From Oscillospiraceae bacterium (GTDB lineage Bacteria > Bacillota > Clostridia > Oscillospirales > Oscillospiraceae), in assembly GCA_017458065.1 (NCBI GenBank), contig JAFTGD010000041.1, forward strand, positions 1 to 62,626: 62,626 nt of DNA. The letters run 5' to 3'. The notes beneath the pieces are model-generated. The model ran no database searches, was not told the origin of the DNA, and saw only the letters and a program-made list of their open reading frames with translations. Of the stretch, positions 46,372-58,274 are shown in pieces (positions within the stretch are counted from its first letter, which is position 1; every line of letters begins with the position of its first letter). Made by a program: the position numbers and the translations under genes.

Positions 46372-47400
46372 ATGCAGATTTTTGAAAAAGACATCGCCAT
46401 TGACATGGGTACCTCCACTACGCTCCTGTTTGAACAGGGGAAGGGGATCGTTGCCCGCGAGCCGACGGTCGTTGCCGTGGATCGCTTCAGCGGCAAGATC
46501 CAGAAGGTCGGGCAGGACGCCCAGCGCATGCTGGGGCGGACGCCTGCCAACATCGTTGCGATCCATCCGATCAGCGCCGGGGTCATCTCGGATTACGAGA
46601 TGGCGGCGCAGATGCAGAGAGAGCTTGTCAGCCGGATCACGTCCTTCAGCCTCTTCAAGCCCTGTGTGCTGTGCTGCGTACCCAGCAGCATCAGCGGCGT
46701 GGAGGAGCGCGCGGTCATCGATGCCGCCATTGAGGCCGGCGCGCGAAAGGTGTTTCTGCTCGAGCAGGGCGTCGCCACGGCGCTGGGCGCCGGTGTGGAC
46801 ATCAGCAAGCCGGACGGCCACATGGTCATCGACATCGGCGGCGGGACCACCGAGATCGCGATGATCTCGGCAGGCGGCGTGGTGGAGTGCGAGTCCATCA
46901 AGACCGCCGGCGGCAGCTTTGACGAGGCCATCGTCAAGTATATCCGCAAGAAGTACAACATGCTGATCGGCCTCTCAGCGGCCGAGGAGCTCAAAAAGAA
47001 CATCGGCTGCGTCATGCAGCGCCCGGATATGGGCGTGGAGGAGGTCAAGGGCCGCAACCTGGTCAACGGTCTGCCCAAGACCATCCGGATCAGTTCCAAC
47101 GAGCTGATCGAGGCCTTCGTCGAGCCCATGAACGATATCCTCGAGGCGATCCATGCAGTGCTGGAGCGCACCCCGCCCCAGCTGGTGGGCGACCTGGATC
47201 AGAACGGCATCATCATCTCCGGCGGCGGCAGCCTGGTCTACGGCATGGACCGCCTGATCGAGCGCAGCACGGGGATCCGGACGCTCCCGGTGGACGATCC
47301 CGTCTCCTGCGCCACCTACGGCGCCGGCAAGATGCTGAAGCATCTGGACGAGATGAAGGACGGCATGATGAATTTCTACCGGATGCGCCAGCTGAGATAA
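46372..47400 (+). CDS. mreB: Cell-shape protein MreB
   Basis: 342 residues, bacterial actin that organises lateral cell-wall synthesis. Phosphate loops DMGTSTTLLFEQG and DIGGGTTEIAMIS, and adenosine motif GGGSLVYGMD. A single MreB/Mbl-type gene without mreC/mreD beside it, which fits the Mbl-like paralogue class. Confidence 0.95.
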   Translation: MQIFEKDIAIDMGTSTTLLFEQGKGIVAREPTVVAVDRFSGKIQKVGQDAQRMLGRTPANIVAIHPISAGVISDYEMAAQMQRELVSRITSFSLFKPCVLCCVPSSISGVEERAVIDAAIEAGARKVFLLEQGVATALGAGVDISKPDGHMVIDIGGGTTEIAMISAGGVVECESIKTAGGSFDEAIVKYIRKKYNMLIGLSAAEELKKNIGCVMQRPDMGVEEVKGRNLVNGLPKTIRISSNELIEAFVEPMNDILEAIHAVLERTPPQLVGDLDQNGIIISGGGSLVYGMDRLIERSTGIRTLPVDDPVSCATYGAGKMLKHLDEMKDGMMNFYRMRQLR

Positions 47401-47432
47401 GCGCCGGCGCTTTTCGGAGATGGGAGAAGAAA

Positions 47433-48173
47433 ATGGATCTTGTAGCTCTGTATAAACGCCTGAAAAAGGAAGAACCGCCCCTCACCTGTGCTGCGGTGGT
47501 GCTTGGCGCCGGCAGCGCGCAGCGGATGGGCTTCGACAAGATGGGCGCGATGCTGGACGGACGGCCGGTACTGGTGCGGGCGATCGACGCCTTTGAACAG
47601 TCGCCCCTCATCGAAGAGATCGTGGTTGTGACGAAGGAAGAGCACCTGGAAGAGGTGGCGTCGTTCTGCCGGACCTACGGGCTCAGCAAAGTCTCCTCCG
47701 TGGTGCTGGGCGGCAAGACCCGCACGGAGTCCGCGCTCGCCGGCGTCATGGCGCTGAAGAAGGACTGCCGTCTGACGGCCATCCACGACGGCGCGAGACC
47801 CTTTGTTTCTGAGCGGGTGATCGAGGACTGCATCCGGAGAGCCAGCGTCCAGTATGCGGCGATCCCGGTTGTGAAGAGCACCGATACGCTGCGCGCGGTG
47901 GATGAAAACGGCAAGCTGATCGGCACTTATGACCGGGAGCGCGTGGTCCGGGTACAGACGCCGCAGGTGTTCCTGAGCGAGATCGTCAAAGGCGCGCTCA
48001 GCGACGCGGTCAAGAAGGGGATGACCTTCACGGACGATGCCAGCGCTGTGGAGCGCATGGGTGTTGCGATTCAGGCTGTGGAGGGCGAGGAGGAGAACAT
48101 CAAGCTCACCACTCCGGAGGACATGATCATCGCCCAGGGAATCCTGGAGCGGAGGAAGGCAGAGACCGCATGA
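47433..48173 (+). CDS. ispD: 2-C-methyl-D-erythritol 4-phosphate cytidylyltransferase
   Basis: 246 residues; third step of the MEP isoprenoid pathway. Nucleotide-binding loop [15 protein letters not shown] (~22-36), preceded by a ~17-residue N-terminal extension, and [29 protein letters not shown]. The usual AAGxGxRM is altered to GAGSAQRM. Overlaps ispF by four bases. Confidence 0.96.
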   Translation: MDLVALYKRLKKEEPPLTCAAVVLGAGSAQRMGFDKMGAMLDGRPVLVRAIDAFEQSPLIEEIVVVTKEEHLEEVASFCRTYGLSKVSSVVLGGKTRTESALAGVMALKKDCRLTAIHDGARPFVSERVIEDCIRRASVQYAAIPVVKSTDTLRAVDENGKLIGTYDRERVVRVQTPQVFLSEIVKGALSDAVKKGMTFTDDASAVERMGVAIQAVEGEEENIKLTTPEDMIIAQGILERRKAETA

Positions 48174-48637
48174 GGATCGGGCACGGATATGACGTCCACC
48201 GGCTGGTGGAGGGGAGAAAGCTCATACTCGGCGGGGTGGAGATCCCGTATGAGAAAGGTCTGCTCGGGCACTCGGACGCGGATGTGCTGACCCACGCGCT
48301 GATGGATGCGCTCCTCGGTGCGGCAGGTCTGGGAGACATCGGGAAGCACTTCCCGGACAACGACGATCGGTTTCTGGGCGCGGACAGCATCGAACTGCTG
48401 AAGCAGGTCTGCCGCCTGCTCGCTGAGAAAAACTACCGGGTCGGGAACGTGGATGTGACGGTGATCGCGCAGCGGCCGAAGCTGGCGCCGTTTATCCCCG
48501 CGATGCGCAGCCGCCTCGCAGCCGCGATGCTGGTTCCGGAGGACGCGGTCAACGTGAAGGCGACGACGGAGGAGAAGCTTGGCTTCACGGGCGAGGGACT
48601 CGGGATCGCGGCCCACGCCGTAGCCCTGATCGAGTAA
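48170..48637 (+). CDS. ispF: 2-C-methyl-D-erythritol 2,4-cyclodiphosphate synthase
   Basis: 155 residues; fifth step of the MEP pathway. [12 protein letters not shown] holds the Asp and His metal ligands; [19 protein letters not shown] and DIGKHFPD are diagnostic. Coupled to ispD by ATGA overlap. Confidence 0.97.
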   Translation: MRIGHGYDVHRLVEGRKLILGGVEIPYEKGLLGHSDADVLTHALMDALLGAAGLGDIGKHFPDNDDRFLGADSIELLKQVCRLLAEKNYRVGNVDVTVIAQRPKLAPFIPAMRSRLAAAMLVPEDAVNVKATTEEKLGFTGEGLGIAAHAVALIE

Positions 48638-48700
48638 GAGAGAAGAAAGAGAACGGAAGTGGCGGGAGATACCGCACAGGTGTCAGATGAGGAGAGCAAA

Positions 48701-49426
48701 ATGGATATTCAGGGTATCAAAACATTAAACGACTGGATCCGCGACAGCGACAACGTCGTCTTCTTCGGCGGCGCGGGCGTCAGCACCGAGAGCGGGATCC
48801 CGGATTTCCGGAGCGTGGACGGGCTGTACCATCAGAAGTGGAGCTACCCCCCGGAGGAGATCCTGAGCCACAGCTTCTTTGAGCGGGATCCGGCGGAGTA
48901 TTACCGTTTCCACCGGGAGAAGCTGGTCCTCGACGGCGTACAGCCGAACCGGGCGCACCGGAAGCTGGCCGAGCTGGAAGAAGCCGGGAAGCTGCGCGCT
49001 GTCATCACCCAGAACATTGACGGGCTGCACCAGGCGGCTGGCAGCAAGAAAGTTCTGGAGCTGCACGGCAGCATCCTGCGCGCCTACTGCTCCAGATGCC
49101 GGAAGCCCTGGCCCGAGGAAGCCATCAACCACGGGACCGGCATTCCCCGCTGCGACTGCGGCGGTGTGATCCGTCCGGACATCGTGCTCTATGAAGAGCC
49201 TCTGGATCAGGACATTATGGAAGAGGCGGTCCGCTATATCCGCAACGCCGAGATCCTGATCATCGGCGGGACAAGCCTGAACGTCTATCCGGCTGCCGGG
49301 CTGATCCGCTATTACCGGGGGAACAAGCTGGTGCTTGTCAATCTGAGCGAGACACCCTACGACTCCTACGCCAATCTCGTGATCCACGAGAAAATCGGAG
49401 AGGTCTTTTCTCAGATCACCGTATAA
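48701..49426 (+). CDS. cobB: Sir2-family NAD-dependent protein deacylase
   Basis: 241 residues. NAD site [14 protein letters not shown] (~24-37), [12 protein letters not shown], catalytic His in ELHGS, zinc cysteines CSRC and CDCGG, and [12 protein letters not shown]. Removes acyl groups from lysines, linking metabolism to protein activity. ATG at 48701 with GAGGAGAG upstream; an in-frame GTG at 48659 has a poor context. Confidence 0.95.
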   Translation: MDIQGIKTLNDWIRDSDNVVFFGGAGVSTESGIPDFRSVDGLYHQKWSYPPEEILSHSFFERDPAEYYRFHREKLVLDGVQPNRAHRKLAELEEAGKLRAVITQNIDGLHQAAGSKKVLELHGSILRAYCSRCRKPWPEEAINHGTGIPRCDCGGVIRPDIVLYEEPLDQDIMEEAVRYIRNAEILIIGGTSLNVYPAAGLIRYYRGNKLVLVNLSETPYDSYANLVIHEKIGEVFSQITV

Positions 49427-49465
49427 GCCCCGGCAAAGACCTCAGCAGAAAGGGGAGGTGGATTC

Positions 49466-50782
49466 ATGTCGAAGGACACCGACGCCATCGACCAGGTATT
49501 TCAATTGCATGAAGAAGCCAAGCGTGAGCGCACCCAGTCCCAGAAGCTGGATCAGATCCGGGTCGGAACCAGCCGCCTGACCAGAGAAGAGCAGGCCTGG
49601 GCCGATGAAGAGGAGGCGGAAGCCCAGGACGGCCCCATGACCGCCTACCACCCGATCCAGCGCCGCGAAGACAGCGGCACCGGCTGCCTCGGCAGCATGC
49701 TCTACACGGCGTTTGTGGTCTGTGTGAGCATCATCCTCGCCTGTCTCGGCTGGATGGCTGCGAGCGACATGCTTGCCCTGAATAAAGACAACTACACCGC
49801 GACCATCGTGCTTCCGGACAGCATCTTCGAGACCGAAGTGGTCGATGTTACCGACGAGGAGGGGAGCGTCACCGGACACACCACGGTCCGCCGCGCGGAC
49901 GTATCCTATCTCAGCAGCACACTGAAGCAGGCCGGCCTGATCGAATACCGCTGGCTGTTTGAGTTCTACTGCAGGATTGCCCACGCCGACGAGAAGGTGC
50001 GGCCCGGGGAATATCACCTCCAGTCCACCTACGACTATCGTGCGCTGATCCAGAACATGCGGCCGAACGCGGGCTCCGCCACCACGGTCAATGTGACGCT
50101 GATCGAAGGCATGACCATGCACGAGATGTTTGTCACGCTCGAGCGCAGCGGCGTCAGCAGCTATGAGGATCTGATGGAGGCGGCGAAGAACTACCACTTC
50201 AACTACAGCTTTATCGCGAACAACGACGACGATGAGGAGAACGATCCTCTCCGTCTCGAGGGCTTTCTCTTCCCGGATACCTACAACTTCTACACCAACA
50301 TGCAGGCCTCCAGCGCCATCAACAAGTTCCTGGAGCAGTTCAACAACAACCTGACCGACGATACGCTGACCCGCATCCAGGAGAGCGGCAGAAGCCTGCG
50401 GGACATCGTAAACATTGCCTCCATGATCGAGAAGGAAGCGGCGGACGATGAGGAGCGGGCGGATATCGCCTCGGTCATCTATAACCGCCTGCGGGCGGAT
50501 ATGGTGCTCGGCATCGACGCGACCATCCTCTACATCCATCCGGAGCACGAGGGGGCGCCGAACGAGGAGATGCTCAAGGAAAAGAGCCCCTACAACACCC
50601 GCCGCAGCGCGGGGCTGCCCCCGACGCCGATCTGCAACCCGGGGCTTGCGAGCCTCCGTGCGGCGCTGAGCCCGAACCAGACCGATTATTACTACTATGC
50701 GCTGGACACCGATACCGGACGCCACCGCTTCTTTACCAACGAGGACGAGTTCAACGCCTTTGTCGCAACGCAGAACTATTAA
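49466..50782 (+). CDS. mltG: Endolytic murein transglycosylase MltG (YceG-like)
   Basis: 438 residues. A ~70-residue charged cytoplasmic N-terminus, one membrane span (about 76-98), then an extracellular YceG domain with IASMIEKEA (catalytic Glu near 322), VIYNRL, and YNTRRSAGLPPTPICNPG. It cleaves nascent glycan strands near MreB-directed synthesis. Confidence 0.93.
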   Translation: MSKDTDAIDQVFQLHEEAKRERTQSQKLDQIRVGTSRLTREEQAWADEEEAEAQDGPMTAYHPIQRREDSGTGCLGSMLYTAFVVCVSIILACLGWMAASDMLALNKDNYTATIVLPDSIFETEVVDVTDEEGSVTGHTTVRRADVSYLSSTLKQAGLIEYRWLFEFYCRIAHADEKVRPGEYHLQSTYDYRALIQNMRPNAGSATTVNVTLIEGMTMHEMFVTLERSGVSSYEDLMEAAKNYHFNYSFIANNDDDEENDPLRLEGFLFPDTYNFYTNMQASSAINKFLEQFNNNLTDDTLTRIQESGRSLRDIVNIASMIEKEAADDEERADIASVIYNRLRADMVLGIDATILYIHPEHEGAPNEEMLKEKSPYNTRRSAGLPPTPICNPGLASLRAALSPNQTDYYYYALDTDTGRHRFFTNEDEFNAFVATQNY

Positions 50783-50820
50783 GCAGTCAATGAATTCTTA
50801 GGATAAAAAGAGGGATAACG

Positions 50821-53463
<2,643 letters not shown>

Positions 53464-53570
53464 AAGTCTGCCCCGTCCGCGACCAAGAAGCGCCGACCGG
53501 TATTATGAAGCCTGCGCCGGTACGCACACCGATGCGCTGTGACTGTATATCATTTGAAAGGAGCATTCCC

Positions 53571-53912
53571 ATGAACGATTGCCTGTTTTGCAAGATTATC
53601 GCCGGGGAGATCCCCAGCAGCAAGGTCTATGAGGACGACAAGGTCTTCGCCTTCCGGGATATCAATCCCCAGGCCCCGGTGCATGTCCTCGTCGTGCCGA
53701 AGGAGCACATTGCTTCCGCCAACGAACTCAATGACGCGAACGCCGGCGCTGTCTCTGCCTGCTTCACCGCCATCCCGAAGATTGCCGAGGCTGAGGGGCT
53801 GAAAGACGGCTACCGCGTCATCAACAACTGCGGCGCCGCTGCCGGACAGACCGTGATGCATATTCACTTCCACCTGATCGGCGGACGCGAACTCGGAGAG
53901 CACATCGTATAA
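53571..53912 (+). CDS. HIT-family nucleotide hydrolase (HinT-like)
   Basis: 113 residues. CLFCKIIAGEIPSSKVYEDD at the start and the histidine triad VMHIHFHLIGGRE at the end; purine nucleoside phosphoramidase type. ATG at 53571 with GAAAGGAG; the 107 bases after alaS hold nothing else that I recognise. Confidence 0.96.
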   Translation: MNDCLFCKIIAGEIPSSKVYEDDKVFAFRDINPQAPVHVLVVPKEHIASANELNDANAGAVSACFTAIPKIAEAEGLKDGYRVINNCGAAAGQTVMHIHFHLIGGRELGEHIV

Positions 53913-53949
53913 TCGGTTTCACCGGAAACCAAACAAAGGAGAGGGAGAG

Positions 53950-56217
53950 ATGCGTAAGCTTGCCATAGCCTGTGTATCAGTCGCGGCAGCGGTCTTCCTC
54001 TCTTTTTATTTCCTTCCGCTCCGGCTGGTGACAGGGTTTGCCATCGGCTGCGGTGTCGGAGCGCTGACGCTGCTGCTGTTCCGGCGGCGCGGGGACCTGG
54101 CCGAGCGATGCTTCCTCTGCGTTCTCGGCGCTGCTGTCGGCTTTGCCGCTTATGCCCTGCACTGGAACGCCACGCTGCGCTATGCCGAGCTCTGGGACGA
54201 TACGGAACAGACCATGACGGTGCGCGTGATGGAGATGCCCACGGACGGGGACTACTATACGCGGATCCATGTGCAGCGGACCGAAGCGCCGAAGCTCGAC
54301 ATGATGCTCTATGACTATGAGGAGGAAACGCCGGAACTCCGGCCGGGGGAACTGCTGCAGGTCCGGGCAAAGCTGCGCCGGGCGGATCTCTTCCACGGCG
54401 AGCAGAACAACAACTATATCTCCAAGGACATCTATCTGACCGGAACAGTCAAGAGTATGGAGCCGCTCGGGAGTTCCCGCCCGACCATCCGGACGGTGGC
54501 CTCAGCCTGCAGCGGATATCTCTCGGCCTCCGTCTCACGCCTTTTCCCGGAAGACACGGCTGTCTTCATGCGCGCTCTGATGCTGGGGGACAAGACCGAC
54601 TTCTACAAGGATACCGCGCTGTACGCGAGGATGCGGGGTGCGGGCTTTATGCACATCGTGGCGGTCTCGGGGATGCACATTGCCTTTCTGGTCGGGATGA
54701 TCCAGCTGCTTTTCGGGGCGAGACCGGCTTCCTCCGCAGCGGGGATCCTGCTGATCTGGTTCTTCGTTTTCATGACGGGGGCTTCGCCCTCGGCGGTGCG
54801 TGCCGGCATCATGCAGACGATCCTCATCATGGCGCCTGTTTTTCGCCGGGAGAACGACGGGCCGACGTCGCTGGCGGCGGCGCTCGCGCTGATCTTGCTG
54901 CTCAATCCCTTCAGCTGCGCCAGCATCAGCCTGCAGATGTCTTTCTCCGCCATGGCGGGGATGATCCTGCTGGCGGAGCCTCTGACAAACACCATGCTGA
55001 GCGCCTTCCGCCTGCGGGAGGACGGAGCAATGCGGGCACCCGTCGCGGTCGTCGCATCCTCCCTCGCGGTGCTGATCGTCTCGGCGCCCGTCACGGTCTG
55101 GCACTTCGGCACGCTGGCGCTGTACTCGCCGCTGACCAACCTGCTGGGGCTCTGGGCGGTGTCGCTCTGCTTCTGCGGCGGATGGCTGAGCTGTCTGGGC
55201 GGTCTCGTCTGGCTGCCGCTGGGCCGGCTCCTGGCGGTCCCGGCAGCGATGCTCGCGCGGTATCTGATCGCCTTGGCCGGGGTCGTCTGCCGGCTACCGC
55301 ATCATCTTATCGCAATGCGCGGCCCGGAGATGCTTCTCTGGATGTTTCTCTGTTACCTGCTGGCGGGTGTTGCCTGGCGCTGCCGCGGGAACAGCCGCTT
55401 CCGAGTGCTGATGCCGATCTGCCTGTGCGCGCTCAGTCTGGCGGCCGGGCTCTGGTCGGCCGAACACCGCTATCGCGATGCCGACGCGGTCATCGCCGCA
55501 CTGGACGTGGGGCAGGGAGAGTGCGTCTGTGTGCTCTCGGGGGATCAGACGCTGATGTTCGACTGCGGCGGACTCGGGACCTTGGATAATGCGGGCGAGA
55601 CGGCGGCGAACTGGCTGGAGGCCGCCGGAAGGCGGCAGGTGGATACGTTGGTGCTGTCCCATCTCCATGAGGACCACTGCAACGGCGTCGAGATGCTGCT
55701 GGAGCTGCTGCCGGTGAGCGAGATCATCCTCTCTCCGAATGCGGACAGGGATGAAGGGCTTTACGATCAGCTGGCAGAGGCGGCGAGGAGACATGGTACG
55801 GCGGTCACGCTGCTTGCGGAGGACACAGAGTGCGAGTACGGGGACGTACGGCTGAGGATGTTCGCTCCGCCCGATACGGGCACGGAGAACGAGCGCTGCA
55901 TTATCAGTCTGGTGTCGATCGGAGATTACGACATGATCTTTACCGGAGACTCGCCGAAAAAGGCGGAGGTACAGCTTGTTGAGAGCTATGACCTGCCGGA
56001 TGCGGAGCTTCTGATCGTCGGGCACCATGGCTCGCAGAGCTCTTCGGATGAGAGCTTCCTCCGGGCCATTCAGGCGGAGGATGCCATCATCAGCGTCGGA
56101 TACAACAACTACGGGCATCCCACCCGGGAAGTGCTGGCGCGCCTTCAGGTGAACGGATATCACGTCTACCGGACGGATCGGAACGGCACGGTGGAGATAC
56201 GGGTGAACGGACGATGA
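53950..56217 (+). CDS. comEC: ComEC/Rec2 DNA-uptake channel
   Basis: 755 residues. N-terminal DUF4131-like segment with two hydrophobic helices, a central multi-span Competence domain with MHIVAVSGMHIAFLVGM and GASPSAVRAGIMQ, and a C-terminal metallo-beta-lactamase-like domain with LSHLHEDHCNG (~570) and IVGHHGSQSSS (~690). Transports single-stranded DNA in natural transformation; the C-terminal domain may be the nuclease. Last gene of the plus-strand housekeeping run. Confidence 0.95.
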   Translation: MRKLAIACVSVAAAVFLSFYFLPLRLVTGFAIGCGVGALTLLLFRRRGDLAERCFLCVLGAAVGFAAYALHWNATLRYAELWDDTEQTMTVRVMEMPTDGDYYTRIHVQRTEAPKLDMMLYDYEEETPELRPGELLQVRAKLRRADLFHGEQNNNYISKDIYLTGTVKSMEPLGSSRPTIRTVASACSGYLSASVSRLFPEDTAVFMRALMLGDKTDFYKDTALYARMRGAGFMHIVAVSGMHIAFLVGMIQLLFGARPASSAAGILLIWFFVFMTGASPSAVRAGIMQTILIMAPVFRRENDGPTSLAAALALILLLNPFSCASISLQMSFSAMAGMILLAEPLTNTMLSAFRLREDGAMRAPVAVVASSLAVLIVSAPVTVWHFGTLALYSPLTNLLGLWAVSLCFCGGWLSCLGGLVWLPLGRLLAVPAAMLARYLIALAGVVCRLPHHLIAMRGPEMLLWMFLCYLLAGVAWRCRGNSRFRVLMPICLCALSLAAGLWSAEHRYRDADAVIAALDVGQGECVCVLSGDQTLMFDCGGLGTLDNAGETAANWLEAAGRRQVDTLVLSHLHEDHCNGVEMLLELLPVSEIILSPNADRDEGLYDQLAEAARRHGTAVTLLAEDTECEYGDVRLRMFAPPDTGTENERCIISLVSIGDYDMIFTGDSPKKAEVQLVESYDLPDAELLIVGHHGSQSSSDESFLRAIQAEDAIISVGYNNYGHPTREVLARLQVNGYHVYRTDRNGTVEIRVNGR

Positions 56218-56426
56218 CGAAACAAAAGCAAGATCTTGTTGTAATGGACATGGAAATCTATGAGTCGCTGGTTGACACAGCGATTATAGACCATGCAATC
56301 AGAACAGCTGAATTGGAGATTGCCGCCGGTGCTGAATTGCTGGATGCGCAAGATGCACTGACAGTCCTGAGGAGAAAACAAAGGGGTTATCGGTTGCGGA
56401 AAGAGACAGTTTTATTCTCCAACTAA
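56214..56426 (+). CDS. Small acidic helical protein overlapping comEC
   Basis: 70 residues, not recognised. MDMEIYESLVDTAIIDHAIR and a second helix EIAAGAELLDAQDALTVL suggest a small helical protein, in size like an antitoxin, but no toxin gene is beside it. ATG overlaps the comEC stop (ATGA). The last ~10 residues overlap, in another frame, the start of a recombinase or transposase fragment, so the C-terminus may be altered by a frameshift or insertion. Confidence 0.5.
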   Translation: MTKQKQDLVVMDMEIYESLVDTAIIDHAIRTAELEIAAGAELLDAQDALTVLRRKQRGYRLRKETVLFSN

Positions 56427-56503
56427 AAAAGGCCGGACTGTCTATCATGCAAATCTGTCGACATACCGGCACAGCGTATTACTTTATTCAAAGGGTAGAA
56501 TGA
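56393..56503 (+). pseudogene. C-terminal HTH fragment of a transposase/recombinase
   Basis: The frame from 56393 reads VAERDSFILQLKKAG, then LSIMQICRHTGTAYYFIQRVE and a stop. An LKKAGLSI..IC..TG helix-turn-helix end is typical of IS200-related (Y1) transposases and of some recombinases. No start or upstream body is present, so it is a remnant. Family assignment is tentative. Confidence 0.45.
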
Positions 56504-56547
56504 TTAAGATCAATCAGAGAACCAGCCCCTGATCGCCTCATGGGGGA

Positions 56548-56796
56548 GCAAACTGCACGGTTAAGTTCCCAATCCTGAAAACCGGAGCTGTGGGCAATGT
56601 GGGGGAAAACCGCATAGGCACTCCTGACACGTCACAGATATGCCAGCGATGGTCGTATTATTGCTGGCCAGGAAAAACCTGATGGAGAATTCGGACCGAT
56701 GACAGAGAAAGCTGTGAAAGCCTTCCAGAGCCTGAAAAAAAGAAGGCTGACGGCGAGTTTGACGCAGATACTTGGGCGGTGCTGGTAACAACATAA
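56548..56796 (+). pseudogene. Frameshifted peptidoglycan-binding domain remnant
   Basis: VKFPILKTGAVGNV (from about 56551), then, in a shifted frame, PDGEFGPMTEKAVKAFQSLK (from 56678), then, shifted again, KADGEFDADTWAVLVTT and a stop at 56796. These are successive pieces of a PG_binding_1-type repeat, probably the tail of a lost cell-wall hydrolase or phage endolysin. At least two frameshifts are needed. Confidence 0.65.
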
Positions 56797-56824
56797 AAAG
56801 GGGAGAGGCGTAATTACCTCTCCC
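56795..56824 (-). terminator. Terminator of the minus-strand secreted-protein gene
   Basis: On the minus strand GGGAGAGG pairs with CCTCTCCC around TAATTACG, followed by TTTTTATG. Confidence 0.8.
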
Positions 56825-56862
56825 TATATTGCTTCTAAAGCACTCTCTTAGAAATTCAAAAA

Positions 56863-57966
56863 TTATTCGTAATACTCGAGCGAGGAAACTATTCGGACAA
56901 AGTCAGAATACATCGGATCTCCTTCTTGACCTGCAAATAGGAAAGTGACCATATAAGAGTGGTCCAAAGCTAACAAAAAAGTCAAAATGGGGTTTATCTC
57001 CGAATCACTTTTTGAGACAAAGCGGTAAAAATCATGGTTACCATATGTGACAAGATCATAATCAGATGCACCAGACATAGAAGCCATCATACAGACATCA
57101 GAAGATTTAAATACACTGGTATCTATATCAGCACGAGTCTTTCCCACTTTATCAGCGGAAGACAGCTGACCCCACGCATCATCGCATGTATAAATAATGC
57201 ATAGATCATCTTCTTTAACATAGTTGAATCGCATCCCAGATTCGCTGCTTGGATTGTAGTCTGGCTCTTGAAACCAGCCAGCGGGGATTAAAAACGAGAA
57301 TCCTGAAACAGAATCATAATATTCAAAAGACCATGGAGTTTCTAAATTAAGGGAAGTAAGTACAGAGGTATCGATTGTAACACTATTTATTACTTGTTCA
57401 ACCATAGAAAGATCTGCATCTCTCAAATCATCGTGAAAGCGATAAAAGCTGATAGTTATGTCCTTGCCCAAAAAAGTTGTATTGTATTCTATGAATCCCA
57501 TTATGGAATTTTCACCGGAATAGATTTTTTGCTCACAAATATACTTTGTAATACCAGTATCAAAAATAGTTGTGGAAACTACTTCAATTTCTTCGTCCTT
57601 TGAGTTAAGTCTTCTCCCTGCAGCAATTCCGATTAACATTGGATCACTATAAGAACTGAAATCATCATAGTAACTGCCAGTAACAGATATTTCAAACTCG
57701 GAAGTGTTATCTATGGAATAAGCAAATAAGTATTTATTATAGGAAGTGAATTCTTCCATGAGGGATTCCTCAGTGTAACCATAATCAACTACTAAAGGAC
57801 TACTCATATCCATGTCACGGGTATAGACATCATAGTGATCAGGGAGCTCAATAGACATTCCTATTTCGCTGATCTGATACGGAAGGGACTTTGCATACGC
57901 TGTTGACGCGAAAATGGGAAGAACAAGAATCACACAAAGAATGAAACTAAGGATTCGCTTTAACAC
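56863..57966 (-). CDS. Secreted protein of unknown function
   Basis: 367 residues. Signal peptide with a hydrophobic core (ILSFILCVILVLPIFASTAYA) and a likely A-Y-A cleavage site; no lipobox. The mature part is acidic and aromatic-rich and appears to hold two related halves: each has a lipoprotein-like SIELPDHYDVYTRD / SFLIPAGWFQEPDYN segment and ends with INSVTID / IVSSLEYYE. Function not recognised. GTG at 57966 lies 7 bases from TAGGAGG; an ATG at 57984 overlaps the RBS. It begins only 46 bases downstream of tRNA-Ser, with no terminator between, so both may share a transcript. Distinctly AT-rich compared with the housekeeping genes. Confidence 0.75.
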   Translation of the reverse strand: MLKRILSFILCVILVLPIFASTAYAKSLPYQISEIGMSIELPDHYDVYTRDMDMSSPLVVDYGYTEESLMEEFTSYNKYLFAYSIDNTSEFEISVTGSYYDDFSSYSDPMLIGIAAGRRLNSKDEEIEVVSTTIFDTGITKYICEQKIYSGENSIMGFIEYNTTFLGKDITISFYRFHDDLRDADLSMVEQVINSVTIDTSVLTSLNLETPWSFEYYDSVSGFSFLIPAGWFQEPDYNPSSESGMRFNYVKEDDLCIIYTCDDAWGQLSSADKVGKTRADIDTSVFKSSDVCMMASMSGASDYDLVTYGNHDFYRFVSKSDSEINPILTFLLALDHSYMVTFLFAGQEGDPMYSDFVRIVSSLEYYE

Positions 57967-58012
57967 AAGTACTCCTCCTAACATGTTTTGATCTAGACTT
58001 TGCATAGGTAAA

Positions 58013-58103
58013 TGGCGGCGCTGGTGCGATTCGAACACACGCACAGGTTTCCCTGCCTGTCGGATTTCAAGTCCGCTCCCTTCGACCTCTTGGGTACAGC
58101 GCC
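58013..58103 (-). tRNA. tRNA-Ser(UGA)
   Basis: 91 bases on the minus strand with encoded CCA. Acceptor GGCGCTG/CAGCGCC; anticodon stem CGGA/TCCG with loop CTTGAAA, anticodon TGA reading UCA; long variable arm with ACAGG/CCTGT stem; T arm GTGTG-TTCGAAT-CGCAC. It sits immediately after a terminator and a UCA-rich leader peptide. Confidence 0.95.
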
Positions 58104-58105
58104 AT

Positions 58106-58138
58106 AAAAAAACGCTTGCCCAACATAAGACAAGCGCT
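58106..58138 (-). terminator. Attenuator-type terminator abutting tRNA-Ser
   Basis: Minus strand: CGCTTGTC (58136-58129) pairs with GGCAAGCG (58120-58113), followed by seven T (58112-58106) that end two bases before the tRNA 5' end. AGCGCT at 58157-58152 could pair instead with AGCGCT at 58138-58133, which overlaps the left arm of the terminator, so a mutually exclusive antiterminator is possible. Confidence 0.75.
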
Positions 58139-58182
58139 ACAGCACTAAAAAAGCGCTATATTTTCTTCGCCTTAAATGAGCA

Positions 58183-58242
58183 TCACAAATAAGCCGGGGA
58201 TGATGATCCGACTGATGATGCTGATGAAGCAAAGACAAACAT
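58183..58242 (-). CDS. Serine-codon-rich leader peptide
   Basis: 19-codon minus-strand frame reading MFVFASSASSVGSSSPAYL. Seven of 19 residues are Ser, six of them UCA, the codon read by the tRNA-Ser(UGA) 80 bases downstream. AAGGAG (58257-58252) lies 9 bases before the ATG and a promoter 33 bases before it. The codon bias and placement suggest a regulatory leader peptide whose translation senses charged tRNA-Ser. No protein function is claimed. Confidence 0.6.
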   Translation of the reverse strand: MFVFASSASSVGSSSPAYL

Positions 58243-58274
58243 ACGACAATACTCCTTGAGTTATGATCGTGATT

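Noticed and set aside
58104-58268. T-box riboswitch before tRNA-Ser
   Set aside because: No T-box consensus (AGGGTGGNACCGCG) and no specifier-loop stem; the leader instead has a translated UCA-rich frame.
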